A stretch of DNA of 64,000 nt, taken from Toxonevra muliebris. Its lineage: Eukaryota > Arthropoda > Insecta > Diptera > Pallopteridae. A model generated the notes under the pieces. The model was not told where the DNA came from and searched no databases. It saw only the letters and a program-made list of their open reading frames with translations. Shown here piece after piece: positions 58,387-64,000 of this stretch. Where the stretch lies: assembly GCA_963691655.1 (NCBI GenBank), contig OY829329.1, positions 19,916,708 to 19,980,707 on the forward strand, given 5' to 3'. The position numbers and the translations under genes are program-made. How positions within the stretch are numbered: the first letter of the stretch is position 1; each line of letters opens with the position of its first letter.

Positions 58387-58830
58387 TTATGAAGACCTAG
58401 CACAAGTTTCCCATACACCCCCAAATCTTATTTGATGGCGAAAAAAACCGTTTTGGGTAGGTTCATGTGAACAACTACTCATAACCTTGCCAATTTTTAT
58501 ACGATTTACAATTTTTCCTCCTCTCAGTTCTGCATCACTTAATTTAGGATAACGAAACCGTCGAATCTCAATTTTTTTCAAAAACTTTTTCGCGTATCGA
58601 AGTTTCATGTGTAGTAGTGGTAGGATGACATTTTCTAGTAGTACTAGTGATGGGTTCAAAGTATTTTTTTTACAAATTTTGAAGGGTTGACGTGATGGCC
58701 ACGTCATACCTATTAGGGAACGACTATTCCAATCACAAAAGTAGTAAAAATACTTGGTGTAGTCACCTTGCATTCCGAACAAAACTGTCAGCAAAGCTAA
58801 GAGGAAGTTACCATGATTCTTATTTTTTGA
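58387..58830 (-). pseudogene. Fragment of a repeat-encoded arthropod protein
   Basis: The - strand frame holds LFGMQGDYTKYFYYFCDWNSR, later TWPSR, then VLLENVILPLLHMKLRYAKKF and RFRYPKLSDAELRGGKI. From memory this matches a protein that occurs in many copies in aphids, beetles and other arthropods, of form GmQgGYTKY.CFLC.WDSR...W..R...vlLPPLHiKLGLmKnFVKa...P.lSdAKikeG. That family looks transposon-derived, but I do not know its class or function. The frame ends at 58387 in unrelated residues. Upstream, a second frame (to about 58985) has RIFID at roughly the distance where the family has RLFIDS, and joins at an A-run, so a frameshift is likely. The copy is not functional. Confidence 0.55.
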
Positions 58831-59099
58831 CAGTTCACTACTTTCCCACATTTTTTTTTAAAGTTGTCGTTAATTTCAAGAATCTTTTTCGGCCCTCAGA
58901 TTCCGAAAGACAAGCATCGGAGAAGTTGGAGTCATGCACGAATTTTTGAGTGGATACAAGAAATTGGTCGATAAAAATCCTGCACTCACATTTGAATTTC
59001 TTTCCGAAAAATCTTGGGCAAGAGGAGTGATGAATAAAGTGAACGATTCCACCAGAAAATAGGTGCCAATAAAAACGCTTCAAATCCATCAACATGCTT

Positions 59100-61165
59100 G
59101 CTGATTACTGCTGGTTGTTGAAACGAGTGATAAAACATACAAACCGAAGGGGTTGAGCAAACATTTTTGTCTTAAAGCACTCTTCAGTCATTTTTTCCAC
59201 ACTTACTCAACTTTTAAATTTTTAAAAATTTCTTGTAAGAAGAAGTTATTCAATTTCAATATTCAATTTGTTACGATGTTTACTCATCGAAAACCATGAA
59301 AAAATGAGTATATGCTTAACACATTAAGTATACACGCATCAAATACGATGAGATCATTGACGGCAATATCAAACAGGCTTTGGTTTTCATCCAACAAGCC
59401 GTCCGCACGTCCGTGTGAAGATTTCTCACAAATACACTTAAAATTCTGTATGCGATGCTTGATCGTGTACAGTCTCTATTTACACTCTTACAAAACCAGT
59501 AAGAAACGAAGTTATGCAGTTGCTATTCGGGTACATACAATCAAGCAGAGTCGAATTCTCGTGGTTTTACCTCATGTGCTTTAGTGAGTGAGCCAAGATT
59601 GCTGATGCCTCTGCTTGATTGCATATACTTAGCTGAACTTTCCTCTCTTGTGTTATATTCGTGTATTATGTCGTGTTTTTTGCCGATAAATGTAGAGTGT
59701 CAACAGAAGAAAAGCAACAACAAAATAGAGAGAAGAAGACTGCAAAAACTTAAACAGAATGTGTTATAAATGTTTTCTAATACATAATTTTCAAACAAAA
59801 AAAAAAACACAAAACTTCACTTGTATTGTGAGTGCATGCAGACCAAAATTATTATTTTTTTAAATTATTTATAATTTAATTTTAGTTTTTCGGGCTTTGA
59901 CTACCATTAACTACAGCTTTTAACGGCAGTCAACATATCACAACTGATAACCAATGAATATTAACAAAAGTTTGGGGAATTCCCTAACGATATGATAAGG
60001 TATATATAGCTACAAAAACTTATGGTGGCAATTATATTTGGATGAAGACATTTTAATTTAAGGAACAAATTGTAAGTTTTGCGTACTTGCCTCCAAAACT
60101 TTCGTCACAGATTAGTGTGATGAGGCGTTGTCTTGCTGCAAAATCATTTTGGCTCAAAACTCGACGTTTATAATACGAAAAAAATATGATACTAACTCGT
60201 GCAACAACTATAACGTTTTGAAGGCTGCTATCATAGTAATAGAACCAGTTAGGATTGTGAACCACTCCTTATTTCCAATGACATCTTTTGAAAAAAATAA
60301 GAATTATTAACCGCCACACCTGGTAATTAAAATTGTACATTTCAGGCATCTTTGAAATATGTAAAGAACTGAATTAGTTCGATGATGATTACTTTTACCA
60401 TAACCATTACTGGCAATGGAATATTTAAATTATCATTTCCCTACTGCAATGAGAATGACAATGGAGAGTTCAAAACCAATGAATTGTTGGAAAAATTAGG
60501 AATCAAAGCAGTTGAGTGGTTAAATTTTCATTGCTCCAGCTCTAGTTCCGGTCAAAACAATGTGCTCCACAACTCCTTGCTGCAGCTCCGTTCCTTCATC
60601 TCTTCATAACATTTTAACATTAGAGTGATGTTATTTATGTAGTAATTGTTTTATGTCTTTTTTGCAATCTCCTAAATGCACTCTGCATTACATTGTTTCA
60701 ATCTTTACCTTATTTATCTATTATCAAGTACTTAACTAGTTTAATTCCTTATTTTAAATAATTTATTTTCTTTCTTTACTGTAATTCTCCTTAAGCTGTT
60801 ATAATTAGGTACCTATTTGTTTTTATATTACTGAAAAACATTCCATATCTTAGTATACTACTATATTTCTTATTAATAAACTATTGAATAAAATGTTATT
60901 GCTCATGCTAAATAGTTAGACCTTAGATTGATTCGTACTATATGAAGACTTTTGTCATGTTAATTTTTTGCTGTTTTTATTTGGGATTTTACCGTTATGC
61001 TGTTATTGAAGTGAATTTATTTTTGTTTTCTGTAAATAATCATTGTTTATAAATATGCAAACCCAATTTTTTTTTTAGATTACTTAGTTTTACAGAAACT
61101 GAAAATCGGGTGGCAGTGTATGTATTTTTCTCTCCTTGACTATATATATCCGTACATCAGAGCAA
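59100..61165. other. No gene seen
   Basis: Short frames only (up to 90 codons at 59312-59584). One at 60053-60265 on - has a mildly protein-like start, but no family is recognised. Intergenic or intronic. Confidence 0.5.
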
Positions 61166-61382
61166 AAGCGTATTAAGTCACAAAATGTAAATTTTACAGG
61201 AGGATGTAAAATAGAATTTTTTTTTCCTCCAAAAAAAGTGCACTTAATACTTTATAATGTGCTATTTTCGCCATTTTAAATCTAATCGTCTATATACGAA
61301 TAGTAGACCACGATAAAGCGCGATATTTAAATCTGGGTGAGCCAAAAACCAGGAAAATTTAAATTTAGGACTTAATACGCTT
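61166..61382. mobile_element. MITE, ~217 bp, TIR AAGCGTATTAAGTC
   Basis: AAGCGTATTAAGTC at 61166-61179 is an exact inverted copy of 61369-61382, and the arms continue with AAATTTAAATTTTCC / TAAATTTTACAGG-like pairing. There is no coding content. The outer boundary is uncertain by a few bases and no target duplication was clear. Confidence 0.75.
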
Positions 61383-62770
61383 CTTCTGCTATTAGGTATG
61401 TATTTCAGTAAAGGGAAGGTATTCTAAAGTACGAAAATGCAACCATGCTTTTGAATTTCATGAAGAATAATGGCGAATTTAGCGACAGAGTCACACTCTT
61501 TTAATTTTTTTTTTTCATATGAAGTTTTTTGCTCTCTTATATTGAGAGAGATTGGTGAATCCGAGTGAAAGAAGAGAGAACTGTCAACTGATTGGCTTAT
61601 CTTTTTTACTACGCCATGACACCAAGAGAGAATTAACGAACACATACATATTTTACATAGAAAATTGCACAAACAAATTTTAAAGGATCCTTTTAAGCAA
61701 TTTGGAAGTCGACTACGAAAATAGCATACTTCTAGTTAACTTTTATGACCTAACTATAAGCTAACTACAATGTAATGCAGAACTTCCCCAAAATCAAAAG
61801 ATGCATATTCTATGCAGTGAATTTGTTGTTTTTGAAATATTTTCTCATCTCAAAGAGCATTTAACTGTTGTTTGATTTTTTGCCTTTTGTGCATTGTGAA
61901 ATCAAAATCAGTGCTCAATTTCGTGCTTGCCGTTAAGTGAGGTTAAAGTGTACAACTAAATTAGAAAAAGTTTAATATTAATGTGAGAGGTGCAAGCAAA
62001 ATAAACTTATTTCATATAATGTAATGTTTTTTATCAAATTTCAAAACTTTTAAGATATATTAATTTTAAATTGTAATTAATAAAGCGTACTATAAGTTAA
62101 TAAACTTATGTAGCTATAATATAATAATAAGTTTATAGTTAGTTATAAATTAGAATACTTTTAGCCAGCTTCTAAGTAACTAACTTTAAGTTAGTTGAAA
62201 AGTCATGCAGAGTCGGACAATTGACTACTGCCTAGGACATCGCAATGTTAAAATAGTCAGTTGGTCCCATTAAAAATAATCCAAGTATCAACCACCTCTA
62301 GTTGCGAAATAGTTAGATTAAAGTGCATTAAAAGTTAGTTGAGTTGCCGGCAGGGACTGACCTTGATCTTCCTAATATTTTTAGTAGATATATCTTATCT
62401 TTTGATTATAAAATATTTGTTTGAGATACATATAGTTGAAATAATTAGTGGAAGCTTCTATAAAAAAAAACATAAGTTTTTTTTCAAAAAGAATTTGCCA
62501 TATTGTTAGTTTTTTCACACAAACACAACTAACAATGAAACAAGTTTATCTTTTCTATTGATTCTGCTTATTCTCTAAAATTTTGATTTGAAATACCAAA
62601 TAAATTTATTAAGTAAAAAAAAAAAAAACTAATTACTTGTAAATAATTTGCAACCTCGAAAAAATTATTAAAATTTTTAAACACAGGTACGTTAAAATTA
62701 TTAATAAACAACAACGAAAACTTACTACCATAAGAGTATAAAAGTCAAAATAATAATAAAAATTAAATAT
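61383..62770. other. No gene seen
   Basis: AT-rich; TAACTATAAG / CTTATAGTTA-like words repeat between 61735 and 62180 in both orientations, but no element could be bounded. Confidence 0.45.
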
Positions 62771-62779
62771 CTACTGCTA

Positions 62780-63240
62780 TTCTTCCGCATTAGACTGACT
62801 ACTGCAGAGCCGCAAGCAAGCCAGAACAAAAAAAAAAATAAAAAAGCAATACATTAAAGCGCGTCAAAACACACAAATAATATGTTATTATTACTATTAT
62901 ATTATAATTTTTTCTTCTTGTTGTTATTGTCGTTGTTGTAGACTGGTTAACAACAACTACCTATTCTAAACAAGTTGATGAACTCTTAATCGAATAAAAA
63001 TATAAAAAAACACTATATTTTAAGTTTCCAAAGAGATTCACGCGTGTTCGCTTCGCTCTGCGACTCGTGAGCATTGCGTTAAGATACATACAAACATACA
63101 TACTCGTGTACACGATACATTAGTGTAGAGTAAGTAAACGAGTAAGAATTTTACGAACGTCCGACGATGCCAGCGTTGACAGCGAAGCACTTAAACTCGA
63201 ATTGACTGACCTCCGACAATCCCCTACTATCACACACGCA
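62780..63240 (-). promoter_or_regulatory. Candidate upstream brat promoter / leader region
   Basis: Within AT-rich surroundings this patch is GC-richer and contains TCAGTC initiator matches on the - strand, with A at 63207 and another near 62794. There is no TATA box and no exact downstream element at +28, so the call rests on base composition, initiators and location about 10.5 kb upstream of the brat coding exon. It could equally belong to a neighbour beyond the window. Confidence 0.3.
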
Positions 63241-64000
63241 CACATAATATGTGCATATTCTGCATACACCAATAATGATGGCGAAAGAAATTATAATAAA
63301 TTCTGCCTGCAGCATGGCGACTGATAATATTTCAGAGGATATTTTTTTTTTAATTTTTGTTTTTTTTTTATAAAATTAAAACAATTTCTTGGTAAGTCCA
63401 TAGTAAAACACGTGAACTGACTGAATTTTAATTAGATACTTAGAATCGACTAATGAGAAATTAAGCTAATCTCAATCTTTCACCCTGGTGAAATGATTGA
63501 ATGCTGCTTGGGATTTGTTTAACACACTAAAACTCACAAGTGAACTTGGCATAATTATGCGTAATTTATTTAATCTATTTTTCACTATTTAAAATAATGC
63601 AAAAAATTGAATTTAGTGATGTTTGACTATTTTTTTTATTTCGAATTTAAAAAAAAAAAATATTATTCAGGAGTCTAGAAACTAGATACCGCCTAAAACT
63701 GATGAATATACCCTTAGTCTACAAGGTGTCTGAAATTTTATTTATATTTAGTCATGGGTTCTTTAATATGATTTCGAGCGAAATTTAAAATGAAATGTAA
63801 GGGATTATACGGTATTGATTTAAACTTCGATCAAAAATGAATTGCAGAGCATGGATGATTTTTTCTTAATAGAGAAGTAAATATTTTATCAGAAAAATGA
63901 ACAATAATAAATTTATTAATTTACAACAGGACAACAGAAATAAAATACTATTAGAAATCCCTATAGAATAATGATTAATCATGTTAAAAAATTCGCCAAA
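63241..64000. other. No gene seen
   Basis: AT-rich sequence to the end of the window; nothing supported. Confidence 0.5.

Noticed and set aside
1..64000. tRNA, rRNA or known microRNA genes
   Set aside because: I looked for the TTCRA loop motif in cloverleaf context and for a few microRNA seeds that I know, and found none that held up. A covariance-model search would be needed to exclude them.

Overview
The window is AT-rich animal DNA that fits a higher (schizophoran) fly. The evidence is spliced genes with 66-77 bp introns, a brain tumor (brat) protein almost identical to the Drosophila one in its NHL domain, a carbonic anhydrase of the Drosophila CAH1 type, a fly-style Inr+DPE promoter, and a large load of insect transposon remnants. 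I cannot fix the species; the AT-richness and repeat content would suit a calyptrate or tephritid fly. One 200-bp run of N (7737-7936) marks an assembly gap.

Layout. 1-7250: no gene seen, several transposon relics, including a 1.5-kb pogo-like element with a smaller MITE inside it. 7587-7707: a good core promoter with a non-coding first exon on the + strand, followed by the gap. 7937-27920: about 20 kb of intergenic or intronic DNA full of MITEs, two decayed LINE-type retrotransposons (21.6-22.2 kb; 26.2-27.05 kb) and dispersed repeat families. 27921-28845: the three downstream coding exons of a carbonic anhydrase on the + strand; its short first coding exon was not found. 29.2-38 kb: more repeats, including a stray 90-bp copy of the carbonic anhydrase last exon held between two direct repeats, and a hAT-like element inserted in an older repeat. 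38-49.3 kb: an extremely AT-rich stretch downstream of brat that may be a long brat 3' UTR. 49328-52501: brat on the - strand, one uninterrupted coding exon, with a 71-bp intron and a 5'-UTR exon just upstream. 52.8-64 kb: upstream (promoter/intron) territory of brat, with a clear piggyBac relic at 54786-55726 and a possible far-upstream brat promoter near 62.8-63.2 kb.

The two genes converge: carbonic anhydrase ends at 28845 on + and brat ends at 49328 on -, with about 20.5 kb between. They do not form a pathway; one is a metabolic zinc enzyme and the other a translational repressor of cell growth and neural stem-cell fate. No wholly new biological system was recognised. The most useful results are the exactly delimited transposons (boundaries shown by terminal inverted repeats and target-site duplications), the CAH fragment duplication, the promoter at 7587, and the brat gene model with its corrected start.
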